Notes: generated by a model from the sequence alone, not told the origin. Positions 25,718 through 34,600 are shown, counted from the stretch's first letter. The stretch: DNA of 64,000 bases from Bradyrhizobium cajani (GCF_009759665.1 NZ_WQNE01000012.1:124001-188000), one strand, 5' to 3'. Translations and numbers: made by a program.

Positions 25718-26479
25718 ATGAACGTCATGGACACCCGCGCAACCTCCGCGATGCTCTATCTCGACGGCGTGCACGTCTCCTTCGACGGCTTCCACGCCAT
25801 CAACAATCTGTCGCTGACGCTCGAACCCGGCGAGATGCGCGCCATCATCGGCCCGAACGGCGCCGGCAAGACCACGATGATGGACATCATCACCGGCAAG
25901 ACCAAGCCGGATGAAGGCACGGTGCTGTTCGACGGCGTCACCGACCTGACCCGGCTGGACGAGACCCGCATCGCCGAGCTCGGCATCGGCCGCAAATTCC
26001 AGAAGCCGACGGTGTTCGAGAGCCAGACGGTGCAGGACAACCTTCTGCTCGCGCTCAATGTCGACCACAGCGTCAGGGGCACGCTGTTCTGGCGCGGCAG
26101 CAGGGCCGAGTCCGAGCGCATCGACAAGGTGCTGGAGACGATCCGCCTCACCGACGCCCGCAACCGTCTTGCCGGCAGCCTCAGTCACGGCCAGAAGCAA
26201 TGGCTCGAGATCGGCATGCTGCTGGCGCAGGATCCGAAGCTGCTGCTCGTCGACGAACCCGTCGCGGGGATGACCGACGTCGAGACGCATCTCACCGCAG
26301 AGCTGCTGAAAGAGATCAACAAGACTCACACCGTGATGGTCGTCGAGCACGACATGACGTTCGTGCGCGAACTGGGCGTCAAGGTCACCTGCCTGCACGA
26401 AGGCACCGTGCTCGCGGAAGGAACCATCGACCAGGTCTCGTCCAACGAGCGGGTCATCGAAGTTTATTTGGGTAGATAG
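25718..26479 (+). CDS. urtD: Urea ABC transporter ATPase UrtD
   Basis: A 253-residue LivG-type ATPase. Walker A GPNGAGKTT is at 45-53, the signature reads LSHGQKQWLEIGMLLAQDP, and Walker B is LLLVDEPVAGM. The substitution LSHGQKQ for LSGGQ is normal in UrtD. A second in-frame ATG three codons in is an alternative start. Confidence 0.93.
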   Translation: MNVMDTRATSAMLYLDGVHVSFDGFHAINNLSLTLEPGEMRAIIGPNGAGKTTMMDIITGKTKPDEGTVLFDGVTDLTRLDETRIAELGIGRKFQKPTVFESQTVQDNLLLALNVDHSVRGTLFWRGSRAESERIDKVLETIRLTDARNRLAGSLSHGQKQWLEIGMLLAQDPKLLLVDEPVAGMTDVETHLTAELLKEINKTHTVMVVEHDMTFVRELGVKVTCLHEGTVLAEGTIDQVSSNERVIEVYLGR

Positions 26480-26487
26480 CTGGGAAG

Positions 26488-26568
26488 CGCGAATGGCGAA
26501 TGGGGAGTAGTGAATAGGGAAAGTTGGCTCGGCCCTTTCCACTCGCTACTCGCTATTCGCTATTCGCC
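26488..26568. repeat. Palindromic intergenic repeat between urtD and urtE
   Basis: The left arm GCGAATGGCGAATGGGGAGT continues to 26521, and the right arm, ending GCTATTCGCTATTCGCC, is its imperfect reverse complement. The unit is about 80 bases and fills nearly the whole 103-base spacer inside an operon. It looks like a dispersed palindromic repeat built on GCGAATAGCGAATAG units. Confidence 0.75.
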
Positions 26569-26582
26569 AAGAGGCACCGCAG

Positions 26583-27278
26583 ATGCTGGATGTGAAAGAT
26601 ATCAATCTCTACTATGGCGCTGCCCAGGCGCTGCGCGGCGTCTCGATCTCGGCCGAGCCCGGCAAGGTCACTTGCGTGCTCGGGCGCAACGGCGTCGGCA
26701 AGACCTCGCTTCTGCGGGCGATGGTCGGCCAGTACCCGATCTCATCGGGCGCCATCGTGTTCGACGGCAGCGACATCACCGGCCTGAAACCCTATGAGCG
26801 GGCGCGCAAGGGCATCGGCTTCGTGCCGCAGGGCCGCGAGATCTTTCCGCTGCTCACGGTCGAGGAGAACCTCAAGACCGGCTTCGGCCCGCTCAAGCGC
26901 GAGGACAGGCACATTCCCGACGACGTGTTCTCGCTGTTTCCGGTGCTGCAATCCATGCTCGGCCGGCGCGGCGGCGATCTCTCCGGCGGCCAGCAGCAGC
27001 AGCTCGCGATCGGGCGCGCGCTGGTGATGCGGCCGAAGCTGCTGCTGCTCGACGAACCGACCGAGGGCATTCAGCCCTCGATCATCAAGGACATCGGCCG
27101 CGCCATCTCGTACCTGCGCAACCTCGGCAACATCGCCATCGTGCTGGTCGAACAATATCTCGACTTTGCCTGCGAACTCGGCGACAGTTTCGCGGTGATG
27201 GATCGTGGCGCGGTGAAGTTCACCTGCGATCGCTCCAATCTCGACCCGAGCGAGATCAGCCGCCAGATGGCGCTGTAA
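26583..27278 (+). CDS. urtE: Urea ABC transporter ATPase UrtE
   Basis: A 231-residue LivF-type ATPase and partner of UrtD. Walker A GRNGVGKTS is at 34-42, the signature is LSGGQQQQLAIGRAL, and Walker B is LLLLDEPTEGIQP, which is characteristic of UrtE. It is separated from urtD by a palindromic repeat but remains on the same strand and 36 bases from ureD. Confidence 0.93.
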   Translation: MLDVKDINLYYGAAQALRGVSISAEPGKVTCVLGRNGVGKTSLLRAMVGQYPISSGAIVFDGSDITGLKPYERARKGIGFVPQGREIFPLLTVEENLKTGFGPLKREDRHIPDDVFSLFPVLQSMLGRRGGDLSGGQQQQLAIGRALVMRPKLLLLDEPTEGIQPSIIKDIGRAISYLRNLGNIAIVLVEQYLDFACELGDSFAVMDRGAVKFTCDRSNLDPSEISRQMAL

Positions 27279-27314
27279 GCCACGAAATTCTGCCGCGACC
27301 GGTTGGGGAGGCGG

Positions 27315-28145
27315 ATGCGCAGCGAGCTGTCAGCCACATCGTCCGTCTTCGAAGCCAACCGCGCCCGCGGCGTGGTGCGCTTCGACGTCCATGCGCGCGA
27401 TGGCGTGACCCGCCGCGGCGCCTTGCATGAGTCCGGCTCGCTGCGCGTGCGCTTTCCCTCGCCGGAAGGCGAGGGGCTCTCCGGCGTGTTCGTCAACACG
27501 GCCGGCGGCGTCGCCGGCGGGGACAGTTTTGATATCGACATCGCAGCAAGCGAGGGCTCGCGGCTGACATTGACCACGGCGGCGGCCGAAAAGGTCTATC
27601 GCGCGCCCGGGGCCGCGGCGCAGCTCAAGATCGCCTTGAAGGTCGCGGCGGGCGCGCATCTCGCCTGGTTGCCCCAGGAGACGATCCTGTTCGATCGCGC
27701 GCGGGTCCATCGCCGGTTCGACATCGCGCTCGATGACACAGCCTCGCTCCTGCTCTGCGAGATCGTTGTGTTCGGGCGCACCGCCATGGGCGAGCGGATG
27801 GAGCAGGGCGAGTTCGTCGACCGCTGGCGGCTGCGCCGCGGCGGCAAGCTGGTGTTCGCCGAGACCGTCAGGCTTGACGGCAATATCGGCGCCAGGCTCG
27901 CGCGATCGGCGGTGGCCAAGGATGGCGCCGCGATTGGCACCGCCCTGATCGTGCCCGGCGACGAGGCACTGGTCGAGCGCATTCGCGAGGCTTCGGACTC
28001 TTTCGCCGGCGAGGTCGGGATATCCGCCTGGAATGGCTTTGCAATGGCGCGGTTCTGTGCCCAAGATGCGGCCCGCTTGCGCGCCGACATGATGGCCGTG
28101 CTGGCGCGCACCGGAGCGGCCCTGCCGCGACTCTGGCTGAATTGA
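27315..28145 (+). CDS. ureD: Urease accessory protein UreD
   Basis: A 276-residue chaperone that, with UreF and UreG, helps load nickel into urease. Recognisable UreD segments include FVNTAGGVAGGDSFDID, TTAAAEKVYRAPG and WLPQETILFDRARVHR. I chose the ATG at 27315, with GGGGAG four bases upstream, rather than the TTG twelve bases earlier. It links the transport genes to the urease genes. Confidence 0.9.
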   Translation: MRSELSATSSVFEANRARGVVRFDVHARDGVTRRGALHESGSLRVRFPSPEGEGLSGVFVNTAGGVAGGDSFDIDIAASEGSRLTLTTAAAEKVYRAPGAAAQLKIALKVAAGAHLAWLPQETILFDRARVHRRFDIALDDTASLLLCEIVVFGRTAMGERMEQGEFVDRWRLRRGGKLVFAETVRLDGNIGARLARSAVAKDGAAIGTALIVPGDEALVERIREASDSFAGEVGISAWNGFAMARFCAQDAARLRADMMAVLARTGAALPRLWLN

Positions 28146-28182
28146 CTGGCTGAATTGACGTGTTGAACGGAAGAGATGTCGC

Positions 28183-28485
28183 ATGAACCTGTCTCCCCGC
28201 GAAAAGGACAAGCTTCTGATCTCGATGGCGGCCATCGTGGCCCGCCGCAGGCTGGACCGCGGCGTCAAGCTCAACCATCCCGAGGCGATCGCGATCATCT
28301 CCGATTTCATCCTCGAAGGCGCACGTGACGGCCGCACCGTCGCCGAACTGATGCAATCCGGCGCGCAGGTCCTCACCCGCGACCAGGTGATGCCGGGCAT
28401 TCCCGAGATGATCCACGACATCCAGGTCGAGGCGACCTTTCCGGACGGCACCAAGCTCGTCACCGTGCACGAGCCGATCAGGTAG
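28183..28485 (+). CDS. ureA: Urease gamma subunit UreA
   Basis: A 100-residue structural subunit of the three-subunit bacterial urease. The sequence MNLSPREKDKLLISMAAIVA and the end TFPDGTKLVTVHEPIR are standard. It lies 37 bases after ureD; GGAAGAG precedes the ATG. Confidence 0.95.
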   Translation: MNLSPREKDKLLISMAAIVARRRLDRGVKLNHPEAIAIISDFILEGARDGRTVAELMQSGAQVLTRDQVMPGIPEMIHDIQVEATFPDGTKLVTVHEPIR

Positions 28486-28496
28486 TTGTTGATTTT

Positions 28497-28588
28497 CGTC
28501 ATTCCGGGGCACCCGAAGGGTGAACCCGGAATCCAGAGATTGTTTGATTGAGATTCCGGCCCTCTCGCTGCGCGAGCCCGGAATGACG
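28497..28588. repeat. Palindromic intergenic repeat between ureA and ureB
   Basis: A 92-base element bounded by perfect 12-base inverted ends, CGTCATTCCGGG and CCCGGAATGACG. It belongs to the same family as the element at 51575-51680. It has been inserted within an operon, between two subunit genes. Confidence 0.8.
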
Positions 28589-28599
28589 AGGAGGACAGA

Positions 28600-28905
28600 A
28601 TGATCCCCGGCGAACTCTTCATCCAGGACGGCGAGATCGAGCTCAATGCCGGCCGCAAGACCGTGACATTGACGGTCGCCAACACCGGCGACCGCCCGAT
28701 CCAGGTCGGCTCGCACTACCATTTCTTCGAGACCAATCCGGCGCTGAAGTTCGACCGCAAGAAAGCCCGCGGCATGCGCCTCGACATCGCCGCCGGCACC
28801 GCCGTCCGCTTCGAGCCCGGCCAGACCCGCGACGTCCAACTCGTCGCCATGGCCGGCAAGAAGACCATCTACGGCTTCCGTGGCGACGTCATGGGGAAGC
28901 TGTGA
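28600..28905 (+). CDS. ureB: Urease beta subunit UreB
   Basis: A 101-residue structural subunit of urease. It begins MIPGELFIQDGEIELNAGR and contains RPIQVGSHYHFFETNPAL, as expected. GGAGGACAG precedes the ATG. In most genomes ureC, for the catalytic alpha subunit, follows at once. Here the next gene is hemA on the opposite strand, so the rest of the urease set must lie elsewhere. Confidence 0.95.
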   Translation: MIPGELFIQDGEIELNAGRKTVTLTVANTGDRPIQVGSHYHFFETNPALKFDRKKARGMRLDIAAGTAVRFEPGQTRDVQLVAMAGKKTIYGFRGDVMGKL

Positions 28906-28960
28906 GCTAGCGTTACGCGAGACATGAACCGTGATCCACAGTGAGGTGAGCACGACTGTC

Positions 28961-29004
28961 TCGCTCCCTCCCCCCTTGCGGGGGAGGGTTGGGGAGGGGG
29001 GAGC
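28961..29004. repeat. G/C-rich hairpin repeat after ureB
   Basis: CCCTCCCCCC-ttgc-GGGGGAGGG, followed by a second G-rich arm, lies between the convergent ureB and hemA. It may act as a terminator for both, and it marks the point where ureC would be expected. Confidence 0.6.
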
Positions 29005-29048
29005 TCCGGGCTCGATGACAGTTAGTCGCGTGGACCCGGCGAAAACGC

Positions 29049-30278
29049 CTACTCCGCCGCCAGCGATTTCTCGCGCAGCGGCAGGCCGAGGCGGTCCCAC
29101 ACCTGCAGCAGGGCTTCGGCGAGTTGATCGATCAGGCCGTCGTCGTGATAGGGCGAGGGCGTGATACGCAGGCGCTCGGTGCCCTTGGCGACGGTCGGAT
29201 AGTTGATCGGCTGGATGTAGATGCCATGCTCTTCGAGCAAGAGGTCGGAGGCCTGCTTGCACTTCTCGGGATCGCCGACGAACAGCGGCACGATGTGGGT
29301 GTCGCTCGACATCACCGGAAGACCGGCGGCATTGAGGATCGCCTTGACGCGGGCTGCACGGTCCTGGTGGCGCTCGCGCTCCCAGCTCGAGGTCTTCAGG
29401 TGCTTGATCGCAGCTGTCGCGGCCGAGCAGATCGCCGGCGGCAGCGCGGTGGTGAAGATGAAGCCCGGCGCGTAGGAGCGCACGGCGTCGATGATCTGGC
29501 CGTTGGCGGCGATGTAGCCGCCGAGGCAGCCGAACGCCTTGGCCAGCGTGCCTTCGAGGATGTCGATGCGGTGCATGACGCCGTCACGCTCGGCGATGCC
29601 GCCGCCACGCGGGCCGTACATGCCGACCGCGTGGACCTCGTCCACATAGGTCATCGCGCCATATTTCTCGGCGAGATCGCAGATCTTGGCCAGCGGCGCG
29701 ACGTCGCCGTCCATCGAATAGAGGCTCTCGCAGGCGATCAGCTTGGGCCGGCTCGTGCCCGCTGCCTTCAACAGCGCTTCGAGATCGGCGAGGTCGTTGT
29801 GGCGGAACACGACCCGCTCGCAGCCGGACTGCCGGATGCCCTCGATCATCGAATTGTGGTTGAGCTCGTCCGACAGGATCAGGCAGTTCGGGATCAGCTT
29901 CGCGATGGTCGCGATGCCGGTCTGGTTCGAGACGTAGCCCGAGGTGAACAGCAGCGCGGCTTCCTTGCCATGGAGATCGGCGAGCTCGGCCTCGAGCTGC
30001 ACCAGCGGATGGTGCGTGCCGGCGATGTTGCGGGTGCCGCCGGCGCCGGTGCCGACGCGGGTCGCGGTCTCGACCATGGCGCCGACCACCTTCGGGTGCT
30101 GGCCCATGCCGAGATAGTCGTTGGAGCACCAGATCACGACGTCGCGCTTGCCCTTGGGGGAGTGCCAGACCGCATGCGGGAACCGGCCGGCGGTGCGCTC
30201 AAGGTCGGCGAACACGCGGTAGCGCCGCTCGGTGTGGAGACGGTCGAGGGCGGAATTGAAGAACTGGGCGTAATCCAT
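29049..30278 (-). CDS. hemA: 5-aminolevulinate synthase
   Basis: A 409-residue PLP enzyme that condenses succinyl-CoA and glycine to 5-aminolevulinate, the first step of haem synthesis by the alphaproteobacterial C4 route. PLP-related motifs are CSNDYLGMGQHP at 51-62, the aspartate in YVDEVHAVGMYG at 211-222, and the Schiff-base lysine K247 in EGTLAKAFG. I chose the ATG giving MDYAQFFNSAL, as in known enzymes; a longer frame upstream is non-conserved and crosses the promoter. A FixK/FNR-type box lies about 140 bases upstream, which fits low-oxygen induction. Confidence 0.95.
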   Translation of the reverse strand: MDYAQFFNSALDRLHTERRYRVFADLERTAGRFPHAVWHSPKGKRDVVIWCSNDYLGMGQHPKVVGAMVETATRVGTGAGGTRNIAGTHHPLVQLEAELADLHGKEAALLFTSGYVSNQTGIATIAKLIPNCLILSDELNHNSMIEGIRQSGCERVVFRHNDLADLEALLKAAGTSRPKLIACESLYSMDGDVAPLAKICDLAEKYGAMTYVDEVHAVGMYGPRGGGIAERDGVMHRIDILEGTLAKAFGCLGGYIAANGQIIDAVRSYAPGFIFTTALPPAICSAATAAIKHLKTSSWERERHQDRAARVKAILNAAGLPVMSSDTHIVPLFVGDPEKCKQASDLLLEEHGIYIQPINYPTVAKGTERLRITPSPYHDDGLIDQLAEALLQVWDRLGLPLREKSLAAE

Positions 30279-30657
30279 CGGCAAAACCTGAGACGGAACT
30301 GACCAAAAGGGCCGCATCTTCTTAGAGCTTTTCCAGCTCCAATGTCTATGCGCTATCCCACATTTGGCCGTGAGGAGCATTTGGGCAAAATGCCCTACCG
30401 TGCGATTTGAAACTTGATCCCGATCAAGTTCGCGCGGGATATAATGCTGCTGTGCACCATGGACTGCGGTGTCGGTCTAGCCAGCCTTCTTCCTGCCTTG
30501 GCTTTCTTACGCGTATCCGGCACGCGCTTTCTTGACCGCAGTCGCCCGACCTTAACCAATCCGCATTGCGCAGCCCATGCGCCGCGCCGCCCCCGTTTCC
30601 CGTTCTCGTTGCCGCCCCTGCAAAATCGTACGGCGGATAATTTCGAAAGGTCCTTCC
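30279..30657. other. Divergent regulatory region between hemA and aroQ (379 bases)
   Basis: No gene is seen. It holds the FixK box at 30414-30427. On the hemA side, CATTTT at 30387-30392 is spaced as expected for a class II promoter activated from the box. On the aroQ side, TATAAT lies at 30440-30445. The remaining 200 bases before aroQ are pyrimidine-rich without clear structure. Confidence 0.55.
30414..30427. promoter_or_regulatory. FixK/FNR-type box upstream of hemA
   Basis: TTGATCCCGATCAA is a perfect match to TTGAT-N4-ATCAA, the site bound by FixK2 and other CRP/FNR regulators. Its centre is about 142 bases from the hemA ATG. The same 14 bases recur before the irr-like gene at 45827. 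Confidence 0.8.
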
Positions 30658-31089
30658 ATGAAGCGCGTGATGATCCTCAACGGTCCCAATCTCAACATGC
30701 TCGGCATCCGCGAGCCCCACATCTACGGCACGACGACGCTCGCGGAGATCAACGCGAGCTGCGAGGAAGCCGCCGCGAAGCTTGGGCTCAAGCTCACCTT
30801 TCACCAGTCCAACCATGAAGGCGTGCTCGTCGATCTGATCCAGTCGGCACGGCAAGATGCCGATGCCATCATCATCAATCCGGCTGGTCTCTCCTTCACC
30901 TCGGTGTCGATCCTGGACGCGATCAAGACATTCGAAGGCCCGGTGCTGGAGGTGCACATCTCCAACATCCACGCCCGCGACGAATATCACCGCCACTCGA
31001 AGATCTCGTTCGTGGCGACCGGCGTGATCTGCGGGCTCGGGCCATTCGGCTACATCGCGGCGCTGCACGCGATCGCGAACATGAAGTGA
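30658..31089 (+). CDS. aroQ: Type II 3-dehydroquinate dehydratase AroQ
   Basis: A 143-residue dodecameric enzyme of the shikimate pathway. The family start MILNGPNLNMLGIREPHIYG carries the catalytic Tyr at residue 23. The NPAGLSFTS loop and VHISNIHARDEYHRHS with the active His follow in order. I chose the ATG at 30658, with GAAAGG upstream, because the conserved region begins there. It diverges from hemA. Confidence 0.95.
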   Translation: MKRVMILNGPNLNMLGIREPHIYGTTTLAEINASCEEAAAKLGLKLTFHQSNHEGVLVDLIQSARQDADAIIINPAGLSFTSVSILDAIKTFEGPVLEVHISNIHARDEYHRHSKISFVATGVICGLGPFGYIAALHAIANMK

Positions 31090-31125
31090 GGTGAGGTCAA
31101 CTGCGAGCCCGGTGTCGGTGCGCTC

Positions 31126-31151
31126 CCTCGCCCCGTTCTTACGGGGAGAGG
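31126..31151. terminator. Hairpin between convergent aroQ and metallo-hydrolase genes
   Basis: CCTCGCCCCGT-tctt-ACGGGGAGAGG has one mismatch and is followed by GCGAAAAACT. It is of the CCTCTCCCC repeat type and may terminate both genes. Confidence 0.5.
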
Positions 31152-31159
31152 CGAAAAAC

Positions 31160-32221
31160 TCACGTCGTCCGGAACTGCAGCACGCCGTCCTTCGTCTCCG
31201 CCGTCAGACGGCCCTCGACGATCATGTAGTTGACGTGGGCGACGAGTTCGCCGGCGGCAAAACCCATCTGGTGCTCGTCCAGCACGTGCTTGTTGAACAC
31301 GACGGGCACCAGCGCGCGCGAGGTCTGCGGCACCTCGCGGCAGGCTTCCGCGATCAGGCGGCAACGTTCCTCGTGGTGGTCGGCGAGCTGCTTGATGCGG
31401 GTCTTTAGGCCGTAGAACGGCACGCCGTGGCCGGGCAGCACCAAGAGGTCGTAGGGCAGGGTGGTGGTGAGGCTGGCGAGCGAGGCCAGATATTCGCCGA
31501 GCAAGTTCTGGTCGGGCTCGACCGCCCAGACGCTGACGTTCGGCGAGATCTTGCTCAGCACTTGGTCGGCGGAGAGGAACAGTTTGTCGTCGGCGCAATA
31601 CAGCATCACCTGGTCGAGCGCGTGGCCGCCGCCGGTGATCACCTTGAAGCGGCGCGTGCCGATCACGACCTCGTCGCCATGCGAGATGCGGCGGTAGGAC
31701 GGCGGCAGCACCGAGACCCGCTTGAGATAGTCCTGGCCGCGGCCGAGCAGTTTTTCGGTGAGCGACTCGTCCATGCCATGGCGGCGAAAGAACAGCCGCT
31801 GCGCCTCGCGCCGCTCCTCGGTGCCGCGGTTCTGGTGATAGACCGATTGCAGATATTCGACCTGCGACATCACCAGCGGGCAGTTGAAGCGTTCGACGAT
31901 CCAGCCCGCAAGCCCGACATGGTCGGGGTGCGAATGGGTGACGATCAGCCGCGTGATGTTGACGCCCTTCAGCGGCCCCTCGAACAGCCTGGTCCAGGCC
32001 TCGATTGTTTCCTCATTGCCGAAGCCGGCATCGATCATCGCATAGCCGTCGCCATCGGCGAGCAGGTAGATGTTCACGTGGTTGAGGCGAAACGGCAGCT
32101 TCAGCCGCGCCCACAACACGCCAGGCCGCACCTCCACGACCTCTTCGTGGCCGGGATGCTGCTCCCAGGGGTAGCGCAGGGCCTCGGCGGAGGACTGCAC
32201 GGTGTCGGTCTTTGCGTTCAT
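31160..32221 (-). CDS. MBL-fold metallo-hydrolase (glyoxalase II-like)
   Basis: A 353-residue cytoplasmic hydrolase with the metal motif HSHPDH at 96-101, preceded by DGDGYAMIDAGF. Later metal ligands are likely in TGGGHALDQVMLY (His) and SADQVL (Asp). The C-terminal part (about 250-353) is helical, with LADHHEERC. This resembles the family of MBL enzymes with a C-terminal winged-helix-like region. The substrate is unknown; thioesters or lactones are possible. Confidence 0.85.
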   Translation of the reverse strand: MNAKTDTVQSSAEALRYPWEQHPGHEEVVEVRPGVLWARLKLPFRLNHVNIYLLADGDGYAMIDAGFGNEETIEAWTRLFEGPLKGVNITRLIVTHSHPDHVGLAGWIVERFNCPLVMSQVEYLQSVYHQNRGTEERREAQRLFFRRHGMDESLTEKLLGRGQDYLKRVSVLPPSYRRISHGDEVVIGTRRFKVITGGGHALDQVMLYCADDKLFLSADQVLSKISPNVSVWAVEPDQNLLGEYLASLASLTTTLPYDLLVLPGHGVPFYGLKTRIKQLADHHEERCRLIAEACREVPQTSRALVPVVFNKHVLDEHQMGFAAGELVAHVNYMIVEGRLTAETKDGVLQFRTT

Positions 32222-32353
32222 GCTACCGGCTTAAACCGGCCCGGCTCGCCGCGCCAGCCGAAAAAAGACGCCCGGCGGCCGTCGCATGGCGGTCATACCG
32301 GCCCGGATTTTCCGTAGCCCGGATGGAGCCAACGTGGCTGCGGAGCGGTGCCC

Positions 32354-34495
32354 TTACGCCGCCCGCATGTTGTTGAGGAACGCGTCGATCTCCCCGCGCA
32401 GCATGTCGGCCTCGCGACGCAGTGCATCCGAGGCGCTCAGCACCTCGGTTGCCGCAGCGCCGGCTTCGGCGGAGGCGGTGGAGACGCCGACGATGTTGCT
32501 GGACACCTCGCTGGTGCCGCCGGCGGCGTGCTGGATGTTGCGGGCGATTTCGCGCGTGGCCGCGCCCTGCTCCTCGACCGCGGCGGCGATCGTCGTGGTG
32601 ACGTCGTTGATTTCGCCGATGGTCCGGCCGATGCCCCGGATGGCGCCCACTGCCGAGGTCGTGACCTGCTGCATGCTGGCGATCTGGGTGCGGATCTCCT
32701 CCGTCGCCTTGGCGGTCTGGCTCGCGAGGCTCTTCACCTCGGAGGCGACCACCGCGAAACCGCGGCCGGCCTCGCCTGCGCGTGCCGCCTCGATGGTGGC
32801 GTTGAGCGCGAGCAGATTGGTCTGCGAGGCGATGGTCTGGATCAGGTCGACGACCACGCTGATGCGGCTCGCGCTGTCGGCGAGGCTCTGCACGGTGGCG
32901 TCCGTCGAGCCGGCTTCCTCGACCGCCTTCTGGGCGATCTCGGCCGAGGTCACCACCTGGCGGCTGATCTCCTGGATCGAGGACGACAATTGCTCGGTGC
33001 CCGACGACACCGTCTGCACGTTGACCGACGTCTCCTCGGCGGCTGACGCGACCGCGTTCACCAGCGCGTTGGACTGGTCGGCCGTGTTCGACATGCTCTG
33101 CGCGGTCGACTGCATCGAATTGGCCGACTGCGCGAGGTTGTCGAGAGCGGAACGCACCGTACCCTCGAATTCGGCGATCTTCGCCTCCATGCGCGCGGCA
33201 CGCTCGGCTTTCGCGACACGATCCTTGTCCTGCTCGCTGGCGAGCGCGCGGGCCTCGATCATGCTGTCGCGGAACACGGTCAACGTGTCGGTCATGGCGC
33301 CGATCTCGTCATTGTGCTTGGCGCGCGCAATCTCGGTGTCGAGATCGCCGGCCGACAGCAGCTGCATGGCGCGCTGGAGACCGCTGATCCTCCGCAGGAT
33401 ATTGCGGCCGACATAAAGCCAGACGAACAGCGCCGAGCCGACCAGCGTCAGGGCGCCCAGTGCCAGCATCGCGGTCGTCGCGAGCGAAATCTCCTTCTGC
33501 GCCTGGAGGGTCGACGCGTTGGTCTCCTTCTGAACGCCCTCGACGAGCTGCTGCACGCTGATGCCGAGGCCGACATTGAGCTTGCGCGTCTCGTCCAGAA
33601 TGGTCTGGCCGTAGTCGACGGAGTCGAGCTCCTTCTCACGCAGGTTGAACACGCCGGTCTTGCCGGTGCCGAGCGCGAGCAGCTTTTCCGCCGTCTCGCG
33701 CAGCATCTTGGTGCCCTGATTGTTCGGTAACAGATCGAGGTTGGACCGCAGGCGTCCCTGAGCCGTTTTGAATTCCTTCTGGATGTCGTCGAGCTTGTCG
33801 CTCGTATTCGCCGACAGCGCCGCGCTCATGTCGGCGGCTGCGAGATTGCCGCTGGCGACGACGTTGCCGAGCTGGCCAACGGTCTGCGCGGCTTCGGTGG
33901 CATCTTCGGCAGAGAGGTTGGCCGACCCGAGAATGGCGTTGACCTGGGTTTGGGCGTTCAGCATTGCCGGACTGGCCGCGCCGACGAACGCGCTCTGCGC
34001 GCTGCGCAGGGCGTCATATTGCTTGTCATGGAGGGCGGCGATATCCAGCCGCTCGCGGGCGGCCTTGGCCAGGCTCTGGGCCGCCTCGTTGATGCTCTTC
34101 ATCGTCTCGCTGAGTCCGGAGACGACGGCCTTGTCGCCGCCGAGCTCGATGATTTCCTTGAGCTTCTGCTGCGTCTGCTCCTGCAATTCCCTGAGCTTCT
34201 TGGTGCGCTCGTTCAGGGCGTCCTCGCTTTGAGCTGCAAGGAGCGCTGGTCCCTGTGCCGCGAGACTCGCGCTCAATGCCGACAATTGCAGGCTTGCGGC
34301 GAGGCGCGGAATGTCCCGTCCGCTCAGCTCGGTCATGCGCCCGCCGAGATTCTGCAGCACGAAGCCGGCACCGGCCGAGATCACCAGGCCCATACCTGCG
34401 ATCACAGCGAAGGCGGCGAACAGGCTGCCGCGCACGCCCCATGTCGGCAACGAGAAACGCGGCCGCAAGCGGCCAAGGCTCAGACGGATCGCCAT
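32354..34495 (-). CDS. Methyl-accepting chemotaxis protein
   Basis: A 713-residue inner-membrane chemoreceptor. TM1 is at about 23-47, a helical periplasmic sensor at 48-338, TM2 at 341-362, HAMP at 362-415 and the signalling coiled coil from about 430 to 700. The hairpin tip carries LALNATIEAARAGEAGRGF. The sensor is long and coiled-coil-like, with no ligand motif I can name. There is no C-terminal CheR-binding pentapeptide. It stands alone. Confidence 0.93.
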   Translation of the reverse strand: MAIRLSLGRLRPRFSLPTWGVRGSLFAAFAVIAGMGLVISAGAGFVLQNLGGRMTELSGRDIPRLAASLQLSALSASLAAQGPALLAAQSEDALNERTKKLRELQEQTQQKLKEIIELGGDKAVVSGLSETMKSINEAAQSLAKAARERLDIAALHDKQYDALRSAQSAFVGAASPAMLNAQTQVNAILGSANLSAEDATEAAQTVGQLGNVVASGNLAAADMSAALSANTSDKLDDIQKEFKTAQGRLRSNLDLLPNNQGTKMLRETAEKLLALGTGKTGVFNLREKELDSVDYGQTILDETRKLNVGLGISVQQLVEGVQKETNASTLQAQKEISLATTAMLALGALTLVGSALFVWLYVGRNILRRISGLQRAMQLLSAGDLDTEIARAKHNDEIGAMTDTLTVFRDSMIEARALASEQDKDRVAKAERAARMEAKIAEFEGTVRSALDNLAQSANSMQSTAQSMSNTADQSNALVNAVASAAEETSVNVQTVSSGTEQLSSSIQEISRQVVTSAEIAQKAVEEAGSTDATVQSLADSASRISVVVDLIQTIASQTNLLALNATIEAARAGEAGRGFAVVASEVKSLASQTAKATEEIRTQIASMQQVTTSAVGAIRGIGRTIGEINDVTTTIAAAVEEQGAATREIARNIQHAAGGTSEVSSNIVGVSTASAEAGAAATEVLSASDALRREADMLRGEIDAFLNNMRAA

Positions 34496-34600
34496 CGATA
34501 TTCCCCCACCCCTTAAGTCTTATATTTTCGCCGCGGAGTATCCTTGGGGCGGGTTAAAAAATCGCAAGTTGCGCAATCGGTTGCGCGTGTTCCGCAGAGC

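Noticed and set aside
24491..26542. A 683-codon open frame on the minus strand.
   Set aside because: It lies opposite urtC and urtD, both well supported; low-complexity charged composition and no motifs.
26488..29004. Intergenic repeats as a CRISPR array.
   Set aside because: They are single palindromic units of different sequence, not regularly spaced direct repeats.
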